Positions 13,869 to 27,541 of a DNA stretch of 64,000 nt are shown here, one piece after another (position 1 is the stretch's first letter; each line of letters begins with the position of its first letter). The notes under the pieces are model-generated. The model worked only from the letters and a program-made list of their open reading frames with translations. It was not told the origin of the DNA and did not search any database. The position numbers and the translations under genes were made by a program. This DNA comes from Numida meleagris (taxonomy: Eukaryota; Chordata; Aves; Galliformes; Numididae), in contig NC_034409.1 of NCBI RefSeq assembly GCF_002078875.1, positions 11,255,399 to 11,319,398 on the forward strand. Direction: 5' to 3'.

Positions 13869-15213
13869 TTGTCACTGGATAACTATTTTTCCTATCTGAG
13901 TAAAGACACCTCCATTGGAGAGCTCAAATGCACTCAGGGCTCACTATGTTGACTGGATTTCCATTGTCTGTAATTCTCTAAGCCTGTCACACACATAGAC
14001 ACCAACTCTTTAACAGCTACATGTGGTGTCTAAGTCTGGGACCTCATTTCTGACAGTCAAAAAGATACAGGTTTTGTGCATTGGATGGTGCAGCCTTTGC
14101 ACACTGCTACTACCGTTTTCCAAAGGGCTATTTCATTTAAAGAAATTTTTGGAATGCAAATTTTGTCTTCTTCACACTTCCCAAAATTCTGATTTTCAAG
14201 ACGTGATTCCAGGCTTGAAAAATGAGTAGATAAAGAATTTGCAGGTGTGTGAATGCATGCTGTTAATACAGCAAACACAGCTGTGCTGCCATTTCCCTTT
14301 GAAAATCCCAATTTTATGGACATTTATGCTTTGTCTCACACCTGCAAAACAAATCTCACTTCCAGAGGCAAATGACCTAAGATGCATCAAATGAAGTTTG
14401 TTAACCACAATCACTAAGATCAAAACCATTTTGTTTAGTGTAGCACTGTATAGAGGTCTAAGGTAGCGCAGAACCAAGCAAGTAACCAGCAGAGTATGCA
14501 GTATTTGCAGATAAGCCAACCTGGATCTGGAATTAATTGAGCTCATTTATGTAGAGCAGTTGGTAGGGTTAAGCTATGGAAAAGCTCAGGAGTTAGTGAG
14601 CAAGGCTTGCTGTGCAAACAAACCCTTTCTATACTGCTCAACCCTTCTGAATCCAGGAATGCTGTGCCTGTCCTGTTTGCAGTGAGGCAGCTGCAGGGCG
14701 AGAAGGGAAGCCCAAGCTGGCACCTGCATATCCCTGTGCCATCAAGTGTTGTAATCTCCCATTACAACACAGAATGGACAACAGAAGAATCTGGTCACCT
14801 CTATAAAGAAAGAAGAAAATTCACTGTCATCAAAAATTTGCTGCAATAGGAAAGGGATTATCAGATATTTTGTGGTCCCTCTGGCAATGTGCTGATAAAA
14901 AGAGCATATAATTTCAATTTTATATATTTTTTTATTTTTTAATATATTTGAGTTTACTTTACCAGATAAGCAGGAACATATAATTTTAAATTTTAAGTAT
15001 GCTGAGCTTGTGATTAAAATTAAGGGGTTCACAACCTTAAGATCTCTGAGTATGCCCCAGGATACCTTTTCTGATTTCTTTTTCTGCTGATTTGAATGCT
15101 CTTCTGATCATATTCCCCATTTGGGAAGATGAGAAAAATAAATACACTCTATTCAATTAAGAAAACAAATGATTTGCAATAAAATCTTGCTATTTTCAGA
15201 TTCTTTATGTAGG
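13869..15213. other. Unannotated stretch between two CR1 fragments
   Basis: I recognise nothing here. Open frames of 116 codons (14196-14546, -) and 96 codons (14742-15032, -) show no recognisable domain. A T/A-rich segment lies at about 14915-14950. Confidence 0.5.
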
Positions 15214-15746
15214 TGTTCCTCCCCCTCTGCTCTGCCCTGGTGAGGCCACATCTGGAGTTCTGTGTCCAGTTCTGGGCTCCTCAGTTCAAAAATGACAGGG
15301 AATTTCTAGAGAGAGTCCAGTGGAGGATCACAAAAATGACTGGGTGCTTAGAGCATCTCCCATATGAGGAAAGGCTGAGAGATCTGGGCTGCTCAGCCTG
15401 GAGAAAGGAAGTCTTAGGGAGGATCTCATAAATGTTTATAAACTTTGAAGTGTGGGAGTCAAGTTGATGGAGGCAAACTTTTTTGGTGGCATGCAACAAC
15501 AAAAGAAGGGCCAGTGGGCAGAAACTGGAGCACAGGAAGTTCCATACTAACACAAGGAAGAGTTTCTTCACTGTAAGAGTGATGTAGCACTGGAATAGGC
15601 TGCCCAGAGGTGTTGTGGATTCTTCTCTAGAGATGTTCAAGACCCACCTGGACAGCTACTTGTGCAACCTATTGCGGGGAACCTGCAATAGGGTTTGGAC
15701 TTGATTTCTAGAGGTCCCTTCCAACCCCTGCAATTGTGTGAATCTG
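15214..15746 (+). mobile_element. CR1 LINE fragment reaching the 3' end
   Basis: The plus strand starts inside ORF2 with TTCCTCCCCCTCTGCTCTG and runs through GTGAGGCCACATCTGGAGTT, which codes LVRPHLEFCVQFWAP. It continues through the sequence coding YEERLRDLG into the 3' region with CACAAGGAAGAGTTTCTTCA, ATAGGCTGCCCAGAGGTG and CACCTGGACAGCTACTTG. It finishes with GAGGTCCCTTCCAACCCC followed by a degenerate GTGTGAATCTG tail. The 5' end is truncated as is normal for target-primed reverse transcription. Frameshifts after about 15430 stop the coding part. It lies in the same orientation as the fragment at 13352-13868 but overlaps it in consensus, so the two are separate insertions. Confidence 0.92.
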
Positions 15747-18700
15747 TTTAAAATAAAGAAAATAATTCCTCCATTTTGAGATATCCAGTTTCCATTTTCT
15801 TTCAAAGCTGAAATTTTATATCAGGTGAAATGAAAATTTAACCTGTCCAAGCTATCAAACTGTAACAGAGCCAATACAGAACAGTTATTTTCTTAGTCCT
15901 TTTTCACTAATACTATTTTTGCAATGAGTCCCTGTTAAATTCCATTGTATGCTTTATCTTGTAACATGGAATGGTATCAATGACCTACAATATATGGTTA
16001 AATTGCTATCCTTTCATTTTTCAGATGAAAAAACATCTGTAGCAGATGCCTTAGGTGCATCTTGATAGTTTACAAGGCTACACGAGACACTAAATTAGTG
16101 CCTGGCAAGCTTAGAGCAACCTGCCATTCACTGATTCTGTTTTAGGCTAATGGCCAGGAAATCTCTTGGCCTAGGTATAAAAAAGAGATAACACAAAATC
16201 TCTCCACAAGAAGCCCTCAGAAATGGCATGCAGAGGCTTGTATGCATTGGCAGACTTGGCAGTGGAATATGGATGGAGCAGATAAATTTTACATTTCTAG
16301 GGCATTTGGATTCTCTGAGAAACTGTGATAAAAATTGTAATCAGATCATTATCACATTACCAGAATATCCACTTCAATTATAAATCTTGGATGGATAATA
16401 AATATCTATATGTAGCCTTGGGCCCATAATCTGCAGCTTTTCCATGTACTCAAACTTCTTTTGGCTACGCTACAAGTTTCAGACAGGCAGTAAATTTTGG
16501 GGACAGAATAATATAGCTACAGGATGAAACTCTTCCTGAGTGAGTTTTGCGTGGTAAAGATGAAGAAGGCAGTATCAGGGCACTACTCATATCCCCCCCA
16601 CTTTGCGGCACATTCTCTGACTCCAGCTTCCTACCAAGTACAGTGAAAGGCTCTGGCTTCCTTCTGCTTCATGACTGCCCTTGGTGCTGGATGGTATCAG
16701 GGTTTTGAGGAATGTGCTGAGTGACCACTTCTTGTTCTTACACAAGCTCTTGCTTATGCTAAGAGAACCTCTTCCTCTGAAACTGCAATTGCCATTATTG
16801 TGATAGCTCCGACCTCAAGCTTCACATAACTCTTCACACTCTGATCATCCAGCATCTTCCACTTTAACCAGTGAACTTGTACTCCACATATGGAAAATTG
16901 TGCTTTGTCTACTGCTGAAGGCATTCCCACTTCAAAGTTGTCCTTAGTCAAGTGAACAGAGCTGCTCTGTGCTGCTCCTCTAGGAGACACTAGCTGTGTC
17001 ACACTGCTTGCCCAGGGATCAACTGGGCACCACTGAGTGACTCTGAGGTCCTAAGCTTTTGTAGTTATCATTTCAAAGATCTCGACATAGTGTTGGTGGT
17101 GCCAAAGTTACCAGATGCCCAAGTAATAGTTTTCTAGTATAAATCTGGGCTATGTGTTGTGCACTAGAAAGACAAGCATGGTATGGGTTTCTGGGAAGAC
17201 GTCTTACTGGAATAACATTGGATAACTATGTAAAGCAGGAGTCAAACATTAGTGGCATTAATGGAACAAGAGGAGGGACAATGCAAACCTAACGAAGTGA
17301 TGAATCTTAGCAAGCTTACAAAGTTGTGGCAATTTGCTGCAATGTGTGGAAAAAAAAGCAGAGTTTTTGTTATGTAAACACAGGCTCATTTCATACAAGT
17401 TAAAGATGATCTGTTAGTTGCTGAAACAGAGCTTGTTTCAAAACCTCTATCAGCCAGCTGCTGAAAGTCTGCTCCATAGAACGTGAGGACCCTTGCCTCC
17501 AGCAGAGAGCAGCTGTGTAAGCCTGTATTTTTCCAGTTGTGCATGTAAGTGTCAAGTACACTTTCCTGTTTTTCAGTAATGCTCAGTGCTTTATTAGAGA
17601 GCTACTGGATGTACAAGAAACCTCAGATTCATATTGTACAGCCTAAAATGGGAGAGAAGGATTAGTCAGATTTTGTTTCATTAAAAATTACTTCAGAGAA
17701 ACTTTTACAATACGCTTAAGCAAAGTTAGCTTTCAGAAAAAATGAGAATTCATTCATTTTCCATGATATATCAGGAATTACAGCGAGGGATTGATTTTCA
17801 CCAAAGTGCTTGCCTCAATGTGTCTTACCAACCCACCTTTCAACTCCTGAGGTTTTTGCAGTAATTGGCCTATTTCAACCAAATTTGACTTTGGGGCCTT
17901 TGGCCTTAAACCACTGAGTTCTCATAAATTATATTGGAATTAGTAGCTCTACAGAAGAGAAAAATTCAATTCAGCATCTCTACAGTGGAAAATTTAGCCT
18001 ATTAGGTAGCATTATAGACATCTATGTAAGCTCATAATCCAGCACATCTGTAGCTTCAAATCTGACATCTGTAAAGCAAAGATCATGTACAGAAGGTGAG
18101 GACTCTTTAGGAATGTGTTAGGAAAGTGGACATATTGGAAGGCTTTTAGGGAACATAGAAAAACTGAAATGTTTCACAGGGGATCAATTTTTCTCCTATC
18201 AAATTATCTTCAGAAACAACGGATCTGGGCCAGATACTTTGCTGTTACTTAACCATGTACTTAATTACAGTAGTTGATTATCTGGCCATGACTGCAGTGC
18301 TTATGAAAAGAGAAACATAGCTCATGAAAGAGATTCTTGCTACAGTGAATGCCCTATGTTATTTGTCCCTCTAATTTCTGTTGGAACATTGAATAAACTT
18401 TTCATATTTAGCTAGGATTGGATGTTACTGGAATTCCGTTCAAATATTAATTAATGGTTTACCACAATACCTCTGTAAGTGACACATACATGCCAGTAAA
18501 CCAAGGTAATAGTTATATTATGCTCCAGAACATGTAGTGAGTCAGTTTCAGAAATAGGACAAGAATTCAGAGAACCTATGCAGTTCTTGGGAGGACACAG
18601 TACCAGCTCTGCTGAAACTGTAGACCTTGAGAGTCCACCATTCCCTATTCTGAGGTGAAGAACTGAGGTAGAAAGTGATGTCAGCAGGCAGTAACTTGAG

Positions 18701-19600
18701 CAGAGCAATGCCTTTCTGTTGCACTTTCAGCCTACAGCTCCTAACAACCATAAGAGAAGCTGTGTGTTACGCTCATTCCAGATCTACCAGGCTGCTGAGT
18801 ATGTGATTTGTTGGAGATTTTTCAGCAGTCTTTAACTCGAGCATCCCTCACAGCTTTTACTTCATTAATCAAAACAGCAGCATCTGCACCCTTTCTTCCC
18901 TATCAATTTTGTCACATTTTTCTTTCTTCATTCTGGGCTCTTCATCTGCTGCATCTCCTGCCAGCCTCCCCCATCAGTGCCACTTCAGACAACACTGCTG
19001 ATTTCTGCTGTGTGACAGCATTGTAAGAAACAAAACCTGAGTGGTTAAGTCTAAATTGTTGGAGCAACAGCCATGACTGCCCCAGCAGTGATCTGAGCAC
19101 TGAAATTTTCTTCATACTGCAGAATTTTCAACGCAAATCACATACTGCTATGATCAGATCAGCTAAAGGAGCTGGCAAGCAGCCAGAGGTTACTGTGCTG
19201 GGGGAGGTATGGGGGGGAAAAATCCTGCACTAGTATAACAGGTACATGCACGTGGACCACCTAAATCAGAAAGATTCATAAATCAGTCAAGAGTTAAAGC
19301 TGCAAACCTTCAAGACAAAAAAGCCATTTCAAAGACAGTGCTGGAATAAGAAGGCTTTTTTTTGGCTTCTTCTGCAGTGTGCTTTGCTCAGGCCAAGAGA
19401 GAGAAGATGAATTCTATGATCTGGCAATAAAACTGCATAGCAATACTTTGCTTCACAGTAATAACATCCAGGGAGTTTCTCATTAAAACTGTGCTGCTGC
19501 ACTGCACACACAAACAGAGCTCAGCTTAATGGAGAAGCCAACTGCATAGCACTCCACTGTAACTCTCCTTACCTCCTTGAGTGGGATGTGTAAAACGTGC
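15747..19600. other. Unannotated stretch
   Basis: No recognisable gene or repeat. The 82-codon open frame at 16754-17002 (-) has a rather protein-like composition, but I do not recognise it and saw no flanking splice or promoter pattern that supports it. Confidence 0.45.
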
Positions 19601-19665
19601 TTTCTTTTTCTGAACACCCTCATTTCAGAAGGCAGAATTTGCATGTTTAAGCCCATCCCTCTGGG
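19601..19665. repeat. 65-bp exact direct duplication, copy 1
   Basis: This 65-bp segment is identical, base for base, to 21624-21688. It contains ATTTGCAT at 19637-19644, the reverse complement of the POU-factor octamer ATGCAAAT. Both copies are preceded by CGTG, with one extra C here. Similarity ends abruptly after CTGGG on the right. It is not part of any repeat family I recognise. Confidence 0.95.
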
Positions 19666-21623
19666 AACTACTGACATGAACAATACCTTTCCTGTATCAG
19701 GCAGCTATATCTCACTAGCGGGACTATCTGGCTAGAATTTTAACAGCATGAATGAACTCTGAAGGAGCTGAATGGATAGAAATGGAGTACGTTAGCATAG
19801 ATAGGCTGGGCAGATCCTGGAGGGCAGCTCTGGAAATGTGTTAACTGTGACAGGAGACTGAAAGCGCTTAAGTCATGTTCATCCAACACTTGGTTCTAAA
19901 CCGCATCTATCTCTAAATAGCAGTTACACTACAGAAGATGCCCTTTTCAGGCAAGGAGAGGTAAGGCAATTTCTATGCAAGTTACAGATGTAGGACAGGT
20001 GATAATGAGAAATCAGAATTACGCAGTCTTTGCAGATATTTGTCAGTCAAGATTTTCCGTTGCATTTTAGCCTGGCTAAGTCATTGGGTGATTGTAGCCA
20101 TGCTATTTGCTTGCTTAAACTTCCTCACCTATGAAATGAAAGTAATAACATTTAAATACAAAACAGAAACTCAAAGGCAGGTATGTTTTATCAAATAGCC
20201 CTTTGGAACGTGCACTTCTTGTGCTGTTCCAAGGTCGCTCAGGCTGTCAGCACAGGGATCAAAAATGCCTAATCGGTCTTTTCTCTGTATTTCACCATGT
20301 CTGAAAACTGCCTTGAAGTCATGACTTACATTTCTCCCCACTCCCTGAATATATGTCTTGTGCTGTGAGACATTAGGGAAAATGATGACTGAGAAAATGA
20401 GTTTCTACTTTAAATGATACCTACCCTCTTAAATCGGCATGATGCTGTTAGAACATCACATGGCAGACTCACATTGAGTTGACCTTTTACTATTGCATAT
20501 TCACTGCTTAATCAGATGAAAAAATGCCTTACTACCTCTTGAAAATGTTATACCCTGAGCAGAGGCTAATTATCATATATTTACATATATTCAGGCAGCT
20601 TCTGGCAGACTGCGCACATATTTATTTGTTAGTATGGTAGATGTCTTTTTCATTCTTAATGAGAAAGTCTTATATTTTTCAGTGCTCTGTAGAGTATCTC
20701 CTAGTTTTAATTTGCAGTGATACACTCCAAAATATCCCGTACAGTCTAGGACAAGCTGCATGTTTTAAATGATGGCAAAGATAGCATTACTAGTTGAAAC
20801 CAGGTGGTTCACTGGGTGATATTTGTGTAATGTGTATTCTAGATTATAACTGTCTGTATTTGTGATATATTCAGGGAGATGGAAGTCAAGTTTTACTACC
20901 TCTTCTGATTACTTTTAGTCTGGTGCTAGAACTAACAGAAGGAATTTACTGAATGATGGAAGTTGCTTGAATCTTGAAAAGAGTTTTCCACTGAGCTTGC
21001 TGGCATTATGGATCATGAAGGAAAGCTCCCAAAGACTCATTCATTAACTCCTTTTGTAAAAGGTTAATTATATGGGGGTCAATTCTTGTCATGACGTTAC
21101 CTTAGCAACTCATATTTCTTAGGATAGACATATGAATATCACAGTGGAAATATTTCATAGCCATTGCAGCAATGATCAGCAGTGCAAGATGGAAACCAGC
21201 CTACTGTATAAGAACAGTTTCTGGGAGGATAGGAAATGAATTTTTAAAAGTTTCCAAAAATATGCTTATGAATACATGGTGCTGCTGACAGTGCAATTTT
21301 TAAAATTCACTTATCCCAGCCCTTATTACTGTCTCAGATGAAATATGACTCTTAGTCATAGTGCATAGTGTAACTTGCTATAGATTACTGCCATGCTAGC
21401 CAGCTGAAAATATGATCGTATTCTGAATAAATACACAAGTTTAACATAGTATTAATATTATTAACCAGAAAGATCCCAGTTCAGATATATTTGCAAAGGA
21501 AAGTCAGTACACTGAATTTTGCCAGCTGTTCATACAGAGCATACAAGAACACAGCTCTTGTACATAAAAAAATTAAGAGAACTATGTTTTTGTTCACAGT
21601 GCCACATGAAATATCAGTGCGTG
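19666..21623. other. Spacer between the two 65-bp duplicates
   Basis: Nothing recognisable. A small imperfect hairpin (GGAAC with GTTCC, GCAC with GTGC) lies at about 20206-20231. No open frame shows a recognisable domain. Confidence 0.45.
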
Positions 21624-21688
21624 TTTCTTTTTCTGAACACCCTCATTTCAGAAGGCAGAATTTGCATGTTTAAGCCCATCCCTCTGGG
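21624..21688. repeat. 65-bp exact direct duplication, copy 2
   Basis: This is the second copy of the identical 65-bp segment, in the same orientation and 2023 bp downstream of the first. The octamer-like ATTTGCAT is at 21660-21667. The sequence continues with GTCTAGC on the right, where copy 1 has AACTACTG. Confidence 0.95.
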
Positions 21689-22539
21689 GTCTAGCTCATT
21701 AAGAGTAGCTTATGTCATGTCTGTACATTCATGTACAAATTTAACAGCAAAGGTCAGTACTGAATTCTCTATTATTTGAATTAGAAGACACATCATTTAA
21801 GAGTAGAGATATTTTAGTGACAGTCATGTCTGCATTACACCTAAAAACATCAAAACCAGACAAAATCAAAGGAAAACCTTTTTGTACTGGTCAGCTGTGT
21901 GAGCTGAATGCAAAATGGTTGCTTTTTTTGCACAGCAGAGTATGGAGTTCTCAAAGCCTGATACAAAAATGAAGACGTAGAGCATAGCGATAGGTTATTT
22001 TGCACTTATAAAGTTGCATTGTACATTTGTACATGGCAAAGACAGACAAAACCGCTACAATGTGAATGTCCCCATAAAACAAAGAATTGAATTTTCCTGA
22101 TTAACGTCTACTTGCAGCACAAACTAGAAGAGTACCAGCAATATTTAAATTTTCAGTGATGGAGAACTTATCTACCACAGTTCTTGTTAAACTGCACCAA
22201 TGATTAATGGAGTTTGCCATTAAATGTTTGCTCTACTTATTGTCTAAGCTTCTTTAGGCTTAATTTCAAGCAATTGAATCTTCTTACACATGTCTCTGTG
22301 GGACAGATGTGCCTCCTTTCTTATCAGATTTCTGTTTCACATGCAGATATTTAAAAGGTGATTGGATCACTGATTGTAACATTTTTTTTTATAAGCTCCT
22401 ATATACACAATCAGGATTTCATTAGCCCTCTGGCCAAATAATTGTACTGAAGCCAATGTTTAGGTGATTATCTGCTATTTTCTCAGTGTGCCCTTTTCAA
22501 AACCATTTTTAATGGGAATAGAGATATCTACGCTGTAAG
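21689..22539. other. Unannotated stretch
   Basis: Nothing recognisable was seen in this A+T-rich segment. A short run of T lies near 22382-22390. Confidence 0.45.
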
Positions 22540-22990
22540 CAGGTTCTGTATTCTTCCTTCCTAAATAAGTAATTTTATACTTGATTTTATTGAAGCCCTA
22601 ATTTATCAAGTAGCTCACAGCCCAATTTATCAAGCAATGATTGTGATTGGTTTATTCTGGGAAATCTACCCTCAATGTTAGTTACTATTCTCATTATTTG
22701 TGTCTTTTGTGAACTTTGTCAGCAGCAATTTGAGATTTTCTTTCAATTTAGCAATGCAAGCTAAAATACGTGGAGCCAAGGACCGATCTTTAAAACATCC
22801 TGGTAAGAATCTTTGGTGATGCTCACCCACTTACTGTGGCATGTTGAGACACAGTAATTACCTTGCTCTTAAACCATTCTAAGCAGATTCTGGATTCTTG
22901 GCAAAAATGTTTATCACTTTCAGTTTAAGTACTTTGGAAGACTAAGTAATCAAAATCAATCCTTTTGTTATACCATACTTAAAAAGTAGT
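22540..22990 (-). mobile_element. Old CR1/L3-like LINE remnant
   Basis: On the minus strand this resembles the middle of ORF2 in old amniote CR1/L3 elements. Plus-strand landmarks in order are TTTATCAAG, GTGTCTTTTGTGAACTTTGT (the complement of a frequent K/N-rich passage), CAAGGACCGATCTTTAAAAC and CCTGGTAAGAATC. Divergence is high, with many indels and no open frame. The edges are uncertain by about 50-100 bases. I base this on recalled consensus words only. Confidence 0.55.
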
Positions 22991-24899
22991 AAAAATTTAA
23001 TTCAAATAACTCTGTATATCACTCCCTTCTGAAGTAGTTTATTAATAATATTTTAGCAGTTATAACAGTATTGTGCTTAGGTTGAGATCGTGCCACTAAA
23101 ACCCTGTTTACAGGGCTGCAGTGTCTACTGCCAGAGCCTTGGTGTGTCAGGACTAGACGAAAATCAGCAGGAAGGAGCCAGAGAGCTGCTTGCCCATCTT
23201 TCCTAAAGTAATTGGATGCTACTCATCCAAACTCAGTAACTGAAATACTGTAACTGATATTAGCTCCTCCTGAGCTCATGTTGAATTGCTTGTTGTGTAC
23301 TCTGACAGTGTCCTACTGTTTCAAATTCAAACTACTTATTGAACATGATTTCTATCACAAATCACAATCAGTTTCATCATTTCTCATTAGACTAATGAGT
23401 ACAAAATTATACCTAAGAGTAAATCCCATATTAATCACTTTCATTAATCCACTGAGATATTTCCCCTTTCCCAATCCTGTTTACTTGAAGAACTCCATCA
23501 GATAATGTGCTAAACCTGTGTCCAGTTTTATTCCCATCTCAGCTGGAAGGACTTCAGAGTTTGACTTTATTTACTTATTCACTCTTTAAGGATAAATGTT
23601 ATTACTTTCTCTCTATTTATAACAAAGGAATTTTGTGAACTGTAGGGCTCTCACATTTTTAAAGCTACATTGAGCAAAGCTAAATTAATGAAATTTTGGT
23701 ATCCATTACTGCCATTTTTCAGCTTCGGAATCAGAGGTATGTATCTCTGTCTAGTGGTATTTCTAACACGGGAAAGGTCCAGATCATTGTTTTGACATCC
23801 TACAACAACTGTCACTTGTACTTTTATTAGAGTGGTCATACCTGTGCACTGCATGATGGATGACCTGAATTTCTGCCACTGGTTTTATGAATTGGAACTC
23901 TAACAGAATTCTTTTGTAGAACAGTCCATCTGGTCTAAATGTGGCACAAACAGCATCACAAAAAGAATGGCTATTGTTGAAGTGTTCACTATTTCATTTT
24001 TCTGTAATTCTTTTCTTTACTGTTTTCCTTATTTTCTTTACATTTTAAAACCTATTTATCTTTTAAAAATATTTAGCACTGAAGAAGAAAAAAGTATATT
24101 TTATAGTATCTCATTAATGCAAACAAACCAGTGCAAATGTTGAACTCAGGATAACAATATTGTTTATGGCAATTTAATTGTAATTCATTTGCACGTGAAT
24201 GTATCACAAATTCATTTGTTTCCCATTATCCATGATGCACTTTGAATATTTGCAACAAAGAAAAAAAACATACGAAAGGAAAAAGAAAAAAAGGACTTAA
24301 TGATAGATAGATTCAAGATGAAGTAAATGATGGCAGCTTAACTGAGTCAGTGAAAGACACTACCTGACGTAATGGCAGTAGCCATTTCTGAAATAGTAGG
24401 TTCCTACAGTGTGCAACATGTTCAAAAAATGCAAGTTGTTCATGTCTGAGGTTCAGGGTACACAAGACTTGGTTTGTGCCCGACATCTCCTACATGCTGC
24501 GACAGATGACTGCTATGGCATTGAAAATCTACGTGGCATGCCTCTTGTCTCTTTAGCCCTTCAGTAATATCAGTGTATCAACACTGTGTCACAGGCTAAA
24601 GCATACAGAAGTCTTGTAGTTTAATTTTCATGTCAAGCAATAGCTCATGTGGCTTCTGTATTTTCCAGAGCAAAGCTAGAATGCACCTGTCTGAAGAAGA
24701 CTGCCTGTTACAGTCATAAACAAATTTTTCAATCTGTTTAAAGCAGAGGCAGAAGATGTCAGAGATCTTGTCACACATTGTCACTTACTCAAGATAGGAA
24801 GATGTTGACTAGAGGAAACTAACACAAGTTTAGCACAAATGGGTTAGATAATGGTACTGGGAGAATGATAATTAGTGTACTGTCAAAATGGAAAATGTA
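22991..24899. other. Unannotated stretch
   Basis: No gene or repeat is recognisable. A-rich words occur at about 24258-24292. Confidence 0.45.
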
Positions 24900-25637
24900 T
24901 CAAATGACAATCCTCGGAGTTCTGCTGTGGGTCGGATACTATTAAATACTTTCATCAGTGACTTGGATGATGGAGCATAGAGTGCTTTTATTGATTTTTT
25001 AATTTTATCCAGGTTAGAGGGGTTGCAATATGTTGTAAGTCAGGACTTTGACAAATTGGAGGAATAGTTTGGAAAAGTGAGATGCAATTCAGTAACAATA
25101 TTCTACACTTTGAGACAAACAAGTAACAGCAAAAATACAAGTTATAAAATTGTTAATCAAGGTAGAATCTATGCAGTGTCAGGCCAGGGTGTAATAGTGA
25201 ATATCAAACTGAAGAGAACACTAATAGCTTTGCTATTGCAAAAGAAGTCAAATATTATACTTGAATCTGAAACAGCATTGTCACATGAAGTGATTGTTTT
25301 ACTTTGTTTAGCTGTTACAAGGAAGTAGCTGAATCCTGTTCTTAATTTTGGGCATATACTTCAAGTGTAGACTGCTTAGCTAAAAACTGGGGAACAATGA
25401 GAACAATCACAGGTCTCGGATATATGACCTGCAGACAAATTGTGGCTGAAGCAGAGTCATGTAGCCTGGAGGGGAAAATTCACATTGTATTGCGTGTCTG
25501 TCTAACAGCCCTCAAATGCATAAAAATAAGCTCAGAGAGGAAGGGAATCAACCACCCTAAATATCTGCTGCTAGTAGGGCAAGAAGTAACAGGCCTTAAT
25601 GATGACAAAGGAGATTTAAATTAACCTAGAAAAATAT
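24900..25637 (+). mobile_element. Old CR1/L3-like LINE remnant, long
   Basis: The plus strand follows the order of an ancient CR1 ORF2 C-terminus. Landmarks are GGTCGGATACTATTAAATAC, TTTCATCAGTGACTTGGATG and GATGCAATTCAGTAACAATA. Next come GTGTAATAGTGAATATCAAA, then GCAAAAGAAGTCAAATATTA, AGCCTGGAGGGGAAAATTCA and AGTAACAGGCCTTAATGATG. The collinear order over about 740 bp makes the assignment firm although each word is diverged. Numerous stops and indels remove any coding capacity. It is much older than the CR1 copies at 28811 and 44380 and has no preserved 3' tail. Confidence 0.75.
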
Positions 25638-27541
25638 ACATTGAATGGTGAGAGCAGCTTAGCACAATGGGTTTATTATTGTTGGATCACTATTATTTGA
25701 TGTTTGAAATCGTTGAGAAATATTCCAGTGAGACATCTGAGGGATGCAGAGGAAGGGCAAGTTAACTGGCCCTGACTCGTGCACACGGAACTGGCAGCTG
25801 AGCATCCTTTCAGCTCCTCTTCACTCATATCATTTCATCTGCTGCACCTTCAACCGCGCCATTCAGTAAAGGCTGCTGCATGTCTGCAGGGTTCCAATTG
25901 CAATAACAAGGGTTGTTACTATCAGAAAATGATGTCTGCTTACTGTGTTGCAACAGAGCTGTTCTGTATCTATCACGTGCCTTTCTTTTCTAAGATGTGA
26001 AGCATTTCATTGCAGCACATGGAGCCAGGAAACTTTCCTGATATTATTCCTCAAGGTCCAACTGACATCCAGTATAATGAAGGTGGCCATTAACTTGCCA
26101 TCCTAACAAAAAGATGTTGTAGGTGCTGGTACCACCCTGGATATTTATTGGCACAGACCATGCAAGTCTGCAGCATGTGTTAACCTCTGCCTGGGGCACA
26201 GTGAAGGCACTGTGATTAGCAAATTTTCTTCCTGTGCTGCAGATCCTGGCTCACAACTATAAATTGTGAATAAATAAAAATCAAGGTCATTTGGGTTGAA
26301 TGTATCAACAGAAGTGGTCTCTATTCAGGAGGGCTAGAATCAGTTCAACAAAAACACTTCATGCTTTATATTTTGGAGGTTGTCTCTAGCAATGCAGCGT
26401 CTTTGTTCTTACCATAAGTAGGCTCAAAGGACATAGTTAAGGAGTGTGCCTTCGTTTGCACTGGTGGATGACCAGTTTAAATCTACTTTAATCCCCTTTA
26501 AAAATCAATCTCTTTGTTTCTGGAAAGTTTAAAAAATAATAATAAAAAATACATAATGCGTGTGTATTTCATATTTCATGACTTCTGTATTTTAGATTTG
26601 TTTAATATCTTTCCATTTAAAAGTAAGCCTACTTTGATGCTTTTTAATGCACACTGACACCATCACTGCTGTAACTTTTTGAATCAAGTTGCATCAATTC
26701 ACTGTTACTTGAATGCTTGGCATTTTTCTTTTCAAGGAGAAGAGTGATTCCTTACAAATCAACACTTACTGACCAAGTTAGAACAGAGGAAGTGCTGGCT
26801 TCAGTGGCACTTCAATATATCATATAATAAGTATAGTGTTTGAATTTTTTTTTCCTGGTATTGCAATTATTCTTGTGACTGAAGCAAGATTATTTTATTT
26901 TTATGCTCCATTACAAGGTAATTTAAAATGTTACATTTATTTAACAAGTAGAGCAGTACATGTGCATTGGCAGGACAATATTTTTGCTGTACCAATAATA
27001 TTTTTTTCTTTAAACAGTAAATCTCAGCACCATAAATATTGCGGTTTTGCTCACAATATGGTAAATATTTAATCATTCATTGTCACTGCAAAGCACAACT
27101 TTTCCTTTAGTTCTGTCTTTACACTGTGACATGACTAACTACTCTTGCCATTATGTTCTCATTTAATAATGTCACCATGAAGCAGTAGCTTGTCTTCTTC
27201 ATAATGAGATCAGTGCCTGGAAGAAAACAAAGCAGTGTAATCAAGCATCATATTTACCATAACAGACGTGCTTGGACAAGAAAAAACTATAATGGATCAG
27301 CAATGTTCAATACCAAATGAGAGTATTTCAGAAGCAATGAAAAAAAGGTAATCTTCTCATACTGAAAGGAAGATTTTTTTTCTACCATGCTGGTAAATTT
27401 TAGCACAGGTTGAACTCTGTAATGAATGTAAGATAATGCAGATCAGCTGAAATGAATGGAAATATCCAGTTTCTCTAGACTGGCAAGTTAGCTCACAATA
27501 TAGCTAATTATTTTTATAATTAATTTATGTATATTAAATAT
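25638..27541. other. Unannotated stretch
   Basis: No recognisable gene or repeat. Short A- and T-rich runs occur at about 26530-26550 and 26845-26853. Confidence 0.45.

Noticed and set aside
16754..17002. 82-codon minus-strand frame with protein-like composition
   Set aside because: No recognised domain, no splice or promoter support, and length within the range expected by chance.
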